Source of the DNA: Sphaerolaimus hirsutus
Lineage: Eukaryota; Nematoda; Chromadorea; Monhysterida; Sphaerolaimidae
DNA length: 64,000 nt
NCBI GenBank assembly: GCA_964036195.1
Contig: OZ038456.1
Coordinates: forward strand, 27,133,792-27,197,791
Direction of reading: 5' to 3'
The position numbers and the translations under genes are program-made. Below, piece by piece: positions 47,101 to 59,100 of the stretch. The first letter of the stretch is position 1. Each line of letters begins with the position of its first letter. The notes beneath the pieces are model-generated. The model saw nothing but the letters and a program-made list of their open reading frames with translations, was not told the origin of the DNA and ran no database searches.

Positions 47101-50100
47101 GGGGAACTATTCAAGCAAATACGGTACTTGTGGGCAGTGTACAAACCAATGGAGGCAGTGTAGATGGGTATCAGAATGTTGGTCACCCTGCCGCAAATCG
47201 TAATAGCGATGGAAACAATTGCTTTCAAGCACACAGCAGTGTCTCTGACCCGCAGCAAATAGCCGTACACTCTGCATAGGTCCTTTGCTAATCTTTTCAA
47301 ACCCAAACCAGGGGGCAGTTCCGCAAGTGGAAAAGTTAAGAGTTAAAAGTTAAGAGTAGAGTAAAATGACAAATGGCAAGTAAAGAGTAAAGTTAAATGA
47401 TAAATGATGAGTTAAGAGACAAGAGTAAATTTAAGAGCAAAGTTAAATGACAAATGATTAGTTAAGAGATAAAAGTAAATTTAAGAGTCAAACAAGTGTA
47501 TCCAAATTTTATTTTTTGGTATCCAGATCTTACGTTTTTGTATCCAAATCTTATGTTCTCTCATAAGATTTGAATACAAAAACATAAGATCTGGATACGA
47601 AAAATAAGATTTGGATACACTTGCTTGACTCTTAACTTTACTCTTATCTCTTAACTAATCATTTGTCATTTAACTTTACTCTTGTCTCTTAACTCATCAT
47701 TTATCATTTAACTTTACTCTTAACTTGCCATTTGTCATTTTACTCAACTCTTCACTTTTAACTCTTAACTTTTCCACTTGCGGAACTGGCACCAGGACTA
47801 ACTTTCTGCATGATCGTGAAATGGTGAACCGTAAATAAAACATGTTATAATAGGCGGACCGCAAAATATCCGCCCGAAATTACTCATGCTTTCGGCGATG
47901 ACGCGCGAGCGATGGGATACTTTTTTATGCACTTTCACAACAAAAAATATATATTTTTTTAAATGGAGTCAGGTAGAAGCGACGAAGGTTTTTTTCTTTT
48001 TTGGAACAATTTGAATTTCATTAACGATGACTTCACGATTGGGTTTTTGATTCAGAAAAGTAAATAGCATGCCATCCGGCGAGAACAAAAACCGGTGATG
48101 TGGAGTTGTTTTCAATGCCAAACATTTTTACATAAGTAACTAGTTGTGAAAACGTACCGTATATCCTCGAAATACCCCCAGGGCGTTTATTTTTTCAGAG
48201 TGAATTTTTTGAGGGGGTTAAACGAGGGGTTATTTCGAGGGGGAGGGAATATTTTTTCGCAAGGAATTTTTTGAAATCCCAGTACAAAATAGTTGTCTGT
48301 AATGTAGTACGTACACAGACGTCGAAAAATGCAAAAAAAAAACCCCGCCATGTATAAGACTCTATCAAAAACCCGAAATACCCGGGTAAATGGGTATTTA
48401 TACTTACGCTTACGCTTACGCTTTTGTAAAATACCCGTACACTTTTGTTACGCTTTCTCGGCCGAAATACTGAATCCCGGGTACTGAAAGCGTAAAAAGT
48501 TTGTTTACAGGGGGGAGTTATTCGAGGGGGGGAGTTATTCGAGGGGGGGGGGACTTATTCGAGGATTTACGGTATACGTCTAATAAGCCATCTAAATCAT
48601 CAATTCTGTGATGCTCAACAGCAAGAGCATTTTCTAAAAAGAATTTACGTTTACGCTTTTTTTACGCTTTCCTAGGTATTTAAAAAATACCTTACGCTTT
48701 TAGTATCCATACTCAAAATTTGGAGAGTGTATTTACGCTTACGCTTTCCAAAAATACCAGTATTTTAACAACTCTGGACTCTATAGGTAAATACATAGAC
48801 GGTACAAACCCTGTTCTAACATAACACAGTCATTGTTTTAAACGTGTGTTCTACGTTTCCCGTATCGCAAAAACTGTAGCTTTTGTCATTTACGTTCTCT
48901 ATACACTTTATTTTTTTTGGGGGGGGGGTATTTCGAGGGGGGTTATAAACTCATAGTGTGCATTTGAGGGGGGTATTTCGAGGGGAGGGGGTATATCGAG
49001 GAAATACGGTACACACTTTTACTCGCAAAACACATATACACAAGAAGTGCTCAGTCAGTACATATTTATGTTTATGTTCCCTCTGAAAAAGGTCCTTTTA
49101 CATACTGTATATCCTCGAATAAGGCCCCAGGGGAGTTATTATTACGTCAGAACTTTTTGAGGTGGGTTATTCGAGGATAGTGATGTAAAAGCGCCATGGC
49201 GCCGGTGCCTGGTGCTAGCGTCAAAGCAAAAAGCGCCATGGCGCTTTTGGCGCTTAAGGCTATTTTCCTGTGGCGCTTGGCGCATGCCCATGAAAAACGC
49301 CATGGCGCTTATGGCGCCTGGCGCTATTTTTGACCGGCGCCAGGAACAAAATGTCTGGCGTTGGCGCTTGGCGCTAGCGCCAAAGCAAAAAAAGCTTATT
49401 ACGCTTGGCGCCATTTTGGCGCTTGGCGCTAATGATCGGAAAAGCGCTGTAGCGCTTTTTGCGCTTGCCACAAAAGTTCTGGCGCTTTTCACATCACTAT
49501 TCGAGGAGTAGTTATTTTTTCTATAAATGCTGCGATTACAGCTCTGGATATAAAATTCCAGCGTAAAATTCCATCACAAAATAGATTACGTGAAAGTGGA
49601 TGATGATACAGGTCTGCAATTTTTCATGGACAATATGTTTATCAATACCTTCATTGTGACCAAGAGTCATCGTCCACGGTTACTTCTATTTGATTCTGAA
49701 AATTCAAACATTTTGATTTTACGCTGCAATTTTACGCCAGCTGAAGAAAAATCAATCGATAAATCAGCTACGCCAGGTGATTGCATGCAATGACATAGAG
49801 TAGAATTGATTCTTTTCTATTTTCAGAAGGCTCACATTCTTTTCTATTTTCATCAATCATTTTTGTAAATTTTGCAGCATCTTTTTCAACCAGAGGGGGA
49901 GTTATTCAAGAGGGGGGATATTCAAATGGGGTGTTATCTTTCCTTACCTCGCCAACATAGGGGAGCAGTTCGAGGTGGTGTTATTCGAGGATATGTGGCA
50001 TACTTTTTGAAAGTACTCGAGTACAGAAAAAGTATTTAAGATAGCCTTTAAGCCAGAGTTACAGCATAACGATAAATAGAAGGTGATGCGACAAATCAAA

Positions 50101-53100
50101 CGTCACCGATAAATCCATTATTTTCATGTTTTCAAGTTTTTTATTCAACCCAGAAAGACGTCAGACCCCAAAAACCTGCTGTTCTTTCTGTTGTCCAGCA
50201 TTACCATTAGCAACATTCGTATTGGCATCTTGCCCACGGTTGGTTCTCAATTTTTCCATGGAAGTGTTTGATGTGTTGTATTTCTTTTCTCCTGCTGATG
50301 TCTTGATTTTTGTCGATAGTAGAGGTTCATATTTACGCCGCCACCAAAACATGCTGATCAGTAATTATCGAGTTGTTAGCTCATTTGATTTTTAAAATAA
50401 CATCAACCGCTGACACGTTTTCCCTGTGTTTTTGAATCGTTGTGTTAATTAGTATCATTATGATAATCGACGACAGTAATTTAAGGATGTGAAGATTTAG
50501 GATGTGAAGTGTAATAACAATTGTAAAATATGACTCCCAGTCCCAGGAAATAAATCAGGCACAGCAAAAAATAGATCCGTGATGCGTGTGGAAGCGGGCT
50601 GGATGCGCGTGAAGCGGCGCGCTTCCACACACTTCCACCAACATCACGAAAATCTCAGTGAAGTGTCTTCCACACACTTCACCTAGCTTCACCGCGCGCT
50701 TCACGCGCATCCAAGCATGTGGAAGACACTTCACGCCGCTGGCGCTTCCACACGCTTTCCCCGCGTATAAATTTGTGTGGGAGCGCCATATTAAGAAGCG
50801 TGAAGTGCCTTCACCGCATTTTTTGTGATGAGTGTGGAAGCGCTGGCATGCTTGGTGAAGCGTTCGGGAAGTGTGGGCGTGAAGACACTTCCCGACGCTT
50901 CACCGCGCATCCACACACCCCATTTTTTGCTGTGAGGGGTGGCATTTTACGGTGGTGGGGGGGGGGGGGGGGGGGGGGTTCACCAGACATTCGTATCGTT
51001 TCCATTCCGTTGTACGTTAGCCGATTTTGATGCCATTCGAGATGTTGGGTTTGGGGCGGGGTCACGAACAAAAATTTTTTGGTTCACTCGAATAATCTCT
51101 CAGTCCCGAGATAAGGGGGGTCTATAAAAATTGGTTATTTTACTATGTTTCCGGGTCATTTTACTCTCTCACTCTTCTGGGCCGATCTGGTTCGTTCAAC
51201 ACATCATAAAGTGATCGGGATTCCATGTAGATTCCATTTTGTGTCCTCGGATTAGTCATGTCTATGGTTGAAAAATATTTCCGATTTTTCGAATTTTTTC
51301 GGAATTTATTGAATTTTTATTTCACCACTGGAAAAAACACTTTAAAAATCGATTTTTTTTGAAAAAATTCGAAAATAGTTTTTCGAATTTTTCAGGGAAT
51401 TCAAGGACATAAAACACATTCTTAGGTTCTGTGTTAAATTGGTTGATTACTGATACGCGGTGCGTCTAAAAAATGTCTATCGAAATGAAAAAAAAACAAC
51501 GTAAGTGAACGTTGAATTCGCATCTGTGGCGGGTCCATAGCTGGAATCAGGGAAGGCATTTAGGGGGTGGGTCCACCAGACTTTGTGTCGCCCCATTCTG
51601 TTGCACGTCAACCAAATTGTTTTGTTTCCTTGAATTGTCCCCCCAGTCCCAAGAAGGGGGGTCTATAAAAAGGTGTTAATTTTACATGGCCGATCTGGCT
51701 AGTTGACTTTGAAGCTTAATAACTCGGCCATTTCTTGGCCGATTTGGACCGTTAAATACTTAAAATGATCTGCACAACCTGTAGATTCCTTTTTTGATGT
51801 TGGATTTGTGATGTGTCAATTCATAATGCCAATTTGACCCAGTATTTCAACATGTAAAATTTATTTTTCTGAACATGCCATCAGATATAGATACATATAA
51901 ATATTGTATATCCTCAAATAAGTCCCCCCGGGGGTGGGGGGGTATTTTTGGTCAGTGATNNNNNNNNNNNNNNNNNNNNNNNNNNNNNNNNNNNNNNNNN
52001 NNNNNNNNNNNNNNNNNNNNNNNNNNNNNNNNNNNNNNNNNNNNNNNNNNNNNNNNNNNNNNNNNNNNNNNNNNNNNNNNNNNNNNNNNNNNNNNNNNNN
52101 NNNNNNNNNNNNNNNNNNNNNNNNNNNNNNNNNNNNNNNNNNNNNNNNNNNNNNNNNNNGGGGTATTTCGAGGGGGATTTCGAGGAAATACAGTATCTGA
52201 GTAAAATATCTACCGTATTTCCTCGAAATACCCCCGGGGGGTTTATTGTTTCATAGTGAGAATTTTGAGGGGGGGTTAAACGAGGGGGGGTATTTCGAGG
52301 GGGGGGGGGTTTATTATTTCGCCAGAAATTTTTTGAAAACCGAGTACTAAATTGTCGTCTGAAACGTACGCAGACGTCGAAAATGCAACAAAAATCGCCA
52401 TTTATAAGACTCTAAAGACTTGTATAAGTGTGTAGAGGTATAATCACTGTTCTCACATAACAGAGCCATCGTTTTTAACGTGTGTTTTGCTTTACCCAGA
52501 TGACAAACCGCAGCCTTTGTCATTTACGTTCTCTATACACTAAATTTGGGGGGGGTATTTCGAGGGGGGGTTTATAAGTTCATAGTGTCCATTTTGAGGG
52601 GGGGGTATTTCGAGGGGGGGGGGGTATTTCGAGGGGGGGGGTATTTCGAGGAAATACGGTATGTAAAATAATTACATACATGGCCAAAAATTGCTGAAAA
52701 TAGGCAATAAGGCACATGAACACCGCGGCGCAATTATCATTCTCTGGCGCTTTTTTGGCGCTTTAAAAAATGGTAGCGCCAAGCGCCAATGGCGCCACTG
52801 GAAAGTAGCGCCAAGCGCCAAAAGCGCCATGGCGCTTTTGGGAAACACGGCGCCAAGCGCCAATGGCGCCACAGCATTTTAGCGCCAAGCGCCAAAAGCG
52901 CCATGGCGCTTTTTGCTTTGGCGCTAGCGCCAGGCGCCAGCGCCATGGCGCTTTCACATCACTATGCCCGGCACAAACATATGCCCGGCCTGCACATAAT
53001 GAAACCCAGGCCCGCACATAAAAGCCCGGACCGCACATAACTGGTGCTATGTGCGTGCCGCCCCATGTGCATGCCGGTCGCATGTGCGCGCCAGGCATAT

Positions 53101-56100
53101 TGGTGGGGGGGGGAGGCAAACTGGCTGCAACAGAAACACTTTAAGCAATAAACGCGATACACATGGCCTTAAAGTGTTTATCAATTGGCAAGCGCGCAGT
53201 CGCACATGCATGAGCACATTTCTGCTCGCGGAAACGCTTGCTCAAAGGGTTTACCAAAATCATAAACACATAGGCGCATTCTTGTTAAAGTGTTTGCCAT
53301 TTGTAAACGCGCGATTAAAGGGTTTCCATGACCATAAGCGGGGAGGGTTGTGTTGTGTGTACATAAGCCCACACATGACACTGGCTGCGGCAAACACAAA
53401 GGCCAGAGAACAGTGGTAATAAGCGAGAACAATGCTTTGTCCTTTGTATTGGGCCCACACACACTAGTTGACATCGCAAATTCGCGTCAACTCAGTGTCA
53501 ATTAAATAAAACAAGAAGTTTGTAAAAAGCATCACACTTAACAGGAACAATGAAAATGATCGAAGAGTCATGATGTAAAATTAACTATGCTCTATCAGAT
53601 AGATAAGTTGAAATCACAGTATCACTTAAATTCAGTTGACATTCAGTTGACACGAATTCAGTTGACATCCAGTGTGTGGGGGCCCATTCTGCCACCACTA
53701 CCATAATAGGTTTATGTGAAAAGTCACAAATCTTCAATTTTTCTGACAAAATAATAACCCCCTCCCCCCTCAAATAAGCCCACCCCTAGAAATACCCCCT
53801 AAAAAAATCGATTATCTGATGAAATAATAAAGCCCCCCTCAATTGAAAATGTGATTTAAAATAGGAATGTCTTGTCCCTTGACTTCTCAGTCAACTGAAA
53901 AAAATCGAAAATTTAATATTTTTTCAGTTGACCAAGAAGTCAAGTGACAATACATTTTAAATGACATTTTCATAAATCGATGCCATGTCAAACAGAATGT
54001 AAAATGTGGGGGGTGTTGTGGGGTATCCGATCACAAGCCCCGCACGCACATACCCCCGGCACACACATGGTGCGGCACGCACATAGCACCAGTTATGTGC
54101 GGACCGGGCTTTTGTGCAGGCCGGGATTCATTATGTGCGGGCCAGGCGTATGTGCGGGCCAGGCATATGTGCGTAGAAGTGCACCTTTTTTTGTAGAAAC
54201 ATGTTATCTTATTTAAATGGCCTTGTCTGTAATGGTGATATTGGTATTGGACAAATTAAAACTGCCTTAGCTAAAAAGTGCACCCATTCATTTTCAATTG
54301 ATTTCATTCTTGTAATCAACTATGCAGTTGAGTAATTTTCCTGTAGAATGTGCTAAGCTCTAAAATGATAACTGAAATTTTGGTGTCATTTGCAAAATTT
54401 CAGTATTTTAGCTATTAAGAAATGTTTGGCAAAGTTTGTTTGTATGAGGCAATTTATCTCCAATGCTATCTGTATATTTAAATAAACATAATAAATATAT
54501 ACACTCACCCAAATTAATACATGGGCCTATTGACTCATTGAGCACTCTGAGAATTTTAATCCCAGTAACATCCTTTTCCTCAAATTCAGCGAGATGTACC
54601 AGGGACTAGCTGACATAGAGGACATGTTTGATTTTCTGGATGAACAAGTCCAGGTAATGTAAAATCCTGTAAAATTCATTGACAAATTCATTATTTCACT
54701 CTTATTTGTCATTATGCTGAAAGTCCTTCCTAATGCACTAATGCAGGTTTTGGATGCCATTGATGCAAAACCATTCAAATTCAAAGATGGTAGAATTGAG
54801 TTCTGCAATGTCAACTTTCACTACAACCTGGAGCATCTTCTGTTAAGGGATATCTCATTCACAGTCCTTCCAGGAACATCTGTGGCAATTGTTTGTTCAT
54901 CTATATTTTTGAAAACTGGAAAAGTGCCAACATCACCTTCTAAGTGCTAACAAATGCCTTGCACACATTTTCCACAGGTCGGTCCAACTGGCAGTGGAAA
55001 GAGCACATTGATCAGACTGCTATTCAGGTTCTATGATGCGTGTGGAGGCAAAATTCTGGTAGATGGGCAAGACATCACCAAGGTGAAGGTGCACAGCCTC
55101 CGGAGGCATATCGGTGTTGTGCCACAGGACACAGTGCTTTTCAATGACACAGTCAGGTGAGCTTGTTATGGTAGCAAGCAGGTCTCACTCTCAATTGAAC
55201 ATTCATTTGTGGCAAGGTGTGCTGAGTGTGCCCTTGTGTTGAGCTGAACCATAGGTCAAATGAGGTGCAACTGTGAATATGTATACCGTATTTCCTCGAA
55301 ATACCCCCCGGGGGGTGATTGTTTCATAGTGGTCCCGAGAGGGGGGGGTTAAACGAGGGGGGGTATTTCGAGGGGGGGGGGGTTATTATTTCACAAGAAA
55401 ATTTTTGAAAACCAAGTAGGAAATTGTCGTCTGAAACGTACACAGACGTCGAAAAATGTGACAAAAACCGCCATTTATAAGGTTCTGTAGACTAATATTA
55501 GTATGTAGATGGTATGTACACTGTTCTCACGTGACACCGGCATTGTTTTCACGTGTGTTCTGCAGCAGAGTTGCGAAAGTGTATTTACACTTACCCGAAA
55601 TACCCGGGTAAATGGGTATTTATATTTACACTTACACTTACACTTTCATAAAATACCCATACACTTTTTTTACACTTTCCTAAGCAAAATACCCGGGTAC
55701 AGAAAGTGTATTTTTTTCTTTCAGATGGCCCTGTTTTATGCTTTTGAGAAAGCATAAAATAGGGTCATGTACAAAAAATAACTGCACAGTGCACACATGC
55801 AGTTATGCATTGAATGTAGAAAATATGGCAAATGTACAAACTGGCCTTTGATCTCCAACCTTTGATCAGTACTCATGGTATTATACAGTTCCATCATACT
55901 TTTGTAAAAAGGACAAGATCAATGGAAATTCACCAGCTAGACACAAAGTCAACTGGCTTTTGCATTGACATTTGCTGCATGTCCAATCTTGCATTTAAAC
56001 AGTGTGTATCGCATTGCTTAATCAGTAAATATCAACACTGAAAAAGTGCCATTATTAGTGAACTGCATACCACTACAGTATTTGCTACAGTCTGAAATGT

Positions 56101-59100
56101 TTCATAAAAGGCAGTAAAATGTGAAATGATGCATAAAAATGACAAATATATTGATCTAAAGCTGAAAACAGTGGTGTATTCTAATGCTCAACAGTGAGAG
56201 CTCTTTCTAAAAAATTTTTTTACACTTACACTTTTTTTTACACTTTCCTAGGTATTTTTAAAATACCTTACACTTTTGGTATCCATACTCAAAATTTGGA
56301 AAGTGTATTTACACTTACACTTACATGTTCCAAAAATACCGGTATTTTAACAACTCTGTTCTGCAGTACACAGAACACAAACTACAGTTATTGTCATGTA
56401 CACTCAATTTGGGGGGGTATTTCGAGGGGGGGGTGATTGTTTCATAGTGGTCCCGAGAGGGGGGGGGGTCAAACGAGGGGGGGGGGTATTTCGAGGGGGG
56501 GGGGGTATTTGGAGGAAATACGGTAATTGTGTACCGTATTTCCTCGAAATACCCCCCCCCCCTCAAAATACTCCCCCTCAAAATACCCCCCTCAAAATGG
56601 GCACTATGAATTTGTGGTCCGGGAAATGCATAACAGATGTTCAAAACACTTACTGTGTTACGTTAGAACATCGTTTATACCATCTACATCCTTATATACG
56701 GCTGTAAAAACTTATAAATGGTGATTATTGTTGCATTTTTCACGTTTTTCTCTCAAAATTCTCACTCTGAAACAATCACCCCCCAGGGGGTATTTCAAGG
56801 AAATACGGTATATGTGGTCACTGCTCAGTCAGACAGTCTTCGATCATCCTTAGCACAAGCAGTGCTGGCAATCTGCCATTCTTTGTAGTGAAGTGCCTTC
56901 ATGCAGAAACTCACAGACACTTCAACACACTTCACTTTGCATCATTAGTCATGCACTATGGTCATTTCATCACTAGCCATGTCCATTACTGACCAGCGGC
57001 CAGTTCCGCAAGTGGAAAAGTTAAGAGTTAAAACTTAAGAGTTGAGTAAAATGACAAATGACAAGTTATGAGTAAAGTTAAGAGTTAAGAGTTGAGTAAA
57101 ACGACAAATGATTTTACTCAACTCTTAACTTTGAACTTTACTCTTAACTTATCGTTTACCATTTTACTCAACTCTTTACTCTTTACTCTTAACTTTTCCA
57201 CTTGCGGAACCGGCACCAGATCATGTTTCACTGCAGGTACAACATCCGTTATGGGAGGTTGGATGCCAGTGACAAGGAGGTTGACCAGGTAGCACAAAGT
57301 GCAGAAATGCATGACAGTATATTGACACTATCTGCAGGTTATGCCTTGCCATCACAGCAAAAAATGCGCTGGTGATCTGCCGTGATCTGCGGTGAAGTGC
57401 CTTCACGCAGACGCTCGCAGACACTTCAACACACTTCACGAATTTCAGATTTTTTTTTTCTGTAAACAATTGAGTAATAAAATTCGTGAAGTGTGGGTGA
57501 AGTGCATTCCATCGGTGATCAGGTGTGATCAGGCTCTGAAGTGTGATCACAAGGGGCACTTCAGACCACTTTAGTGCACTTCACGAGCACATTATTTGCT
57601 GTACATTTTGATGCAAAATCTCCATATACATTTGAGGGCACCAGTGTTAAAATGATAGCGAGATAGATTTCAATGAATTCTTAACACAATGCAGGCTATG
57701 ATAGCATGGCTGGTGAACGTGGAGTCAAACTGTCTGGTGGTGAAAACCAACGCATATCAATTGCCCGCATATTTCTCAAGGTAGGACACTTGCAGATGAA
57801 AATCTGTGACTGATGAACATTGCCTTCAAGAGACTTCCAAGTGCATATTTTGGTTGCTATAATTGAGGTGCACAGTGCACATATGGGTCTTTTTACATCG
57901 AACTCTGATCTAGAAAAATGCATGTAATGCAGTTCCTGTGAATGGAAAATTGCCATCAGCCCCAGTAATTTATAATTCAGCACATGTAGCATAAATGCAA
58001 AAAGTATCCTAAAAATTGAATTACCTATTTTCAATATTTTTTTCTTCAAAGTTTCAATTTCTCTGCTACCAGTATGACCCACCAAAGGCACCAAAAATTA
58101 TCCTATTGGATGAGGCAACAAGTGCATTGGATACAGAGACTGAACATGCCATCCAGAAATCACTGAACAGGGTTTGTGCTGGGAGGACATCCATCATTGT
58201 GGCGCACCGCCTGTCCACCGTGGTTGACTGTGACCAGATCATTGTGCTTAGCAATGGCGGTATTGTTGAGCGTGGCAGGTGAATTTCACAGCAAAAAATG
58301 GGGGTGTGATGCGTCGTGAAGCGGCCTCTGTGAAGAGACTTCCACACGCTTCAACACGCTTCACGAGATTTTTGGTGAAGTGTCTTCCATACACTTCACC
58401 TAGCTTCACGATGGCCAAAATTTCGTGAAGTGCACTTCCCGATGCTGACGCCGTGAAGACACTTCACAAATATTGTGCAGCATCGTTGACACACGTCTGT
58501 GATGTGAAGTGTCATCACATTCAACTTCGTGAAGCGCCAGGAAGCGCCGAGCAGCTTCGTGAAGCGTCGGGAAGTGTTGCCGTGCCCCCCATTTTTTGCT
58601 GTGTTTCAGGACTGCTCATGGGTTCAGCTGGTTTCTTGGAAAACTATTCCAAGATCAACAATCAGAATCCCATGTGCATTTTAGTCAGTAGCCTTGACCC
58701 TGGTTTGGACCAAACCTGGCCTGAATCAGACGCCCAACAATTTTTTGCAACAAAAGCCTGATACTGAACCTGAAATAATAAAACAAATCATACCAGGTAC
58801 CTGACACAAGTACCCAAATATATCCAGAGCAAAAATTTACTCAGTTTTATTTTTTAGAGGTCTAGGATTTCCAACTGTGCTTCAAATCATTTTTGAAACT
58901 GTTTTCAGTTTCAACACTCAATACCAAATGTGAATTTTTGGTCCAAAAGATCCTAATTAAAAAATTTCCAACATCGTTCTCAAGTCTAGTTATCACATCA
59001 CTTTTATTAACAGCTGGCCACCCTAATTATTTACCAAAGTTTATATTGTCCAAAAGTGTTAATCAGGTGCTTTGCAAATAAATGTCAATAACACAATGCA

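Larger units (their letters stand above)
35520..51959 (-). other. Inverted, gap-bounded contig: alternate haplotype of 19-34 kb and 53-55 kb
   Basis: Bounded by two 200-N gaps. Read on the minus strand it runs parallel to plus-strand 19.0-34.2 kb and then to 52.97-54.95 kb, with exon lengths 178, 265, 164, 110, 95, 64 and 144 matching the haplotype 1 copy. Non-exon sequence is also collinear apart from insertions on either side. The sequence just before the left gap is repeated just after the right gap, so the outer flanks join without this contig. It is best read as the second allele placed in reverse inside a gap. Confidence 0.85.

Noticed and set aside
35703..50353. A second, tandem inverted ABCB6 paralogue
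   Set aside because: The copy is exactly gap-bounded, incomplete at its 3' end, equal in exon lengths, and the outer flanks overlap each other. An alternate allele explains everything with less.
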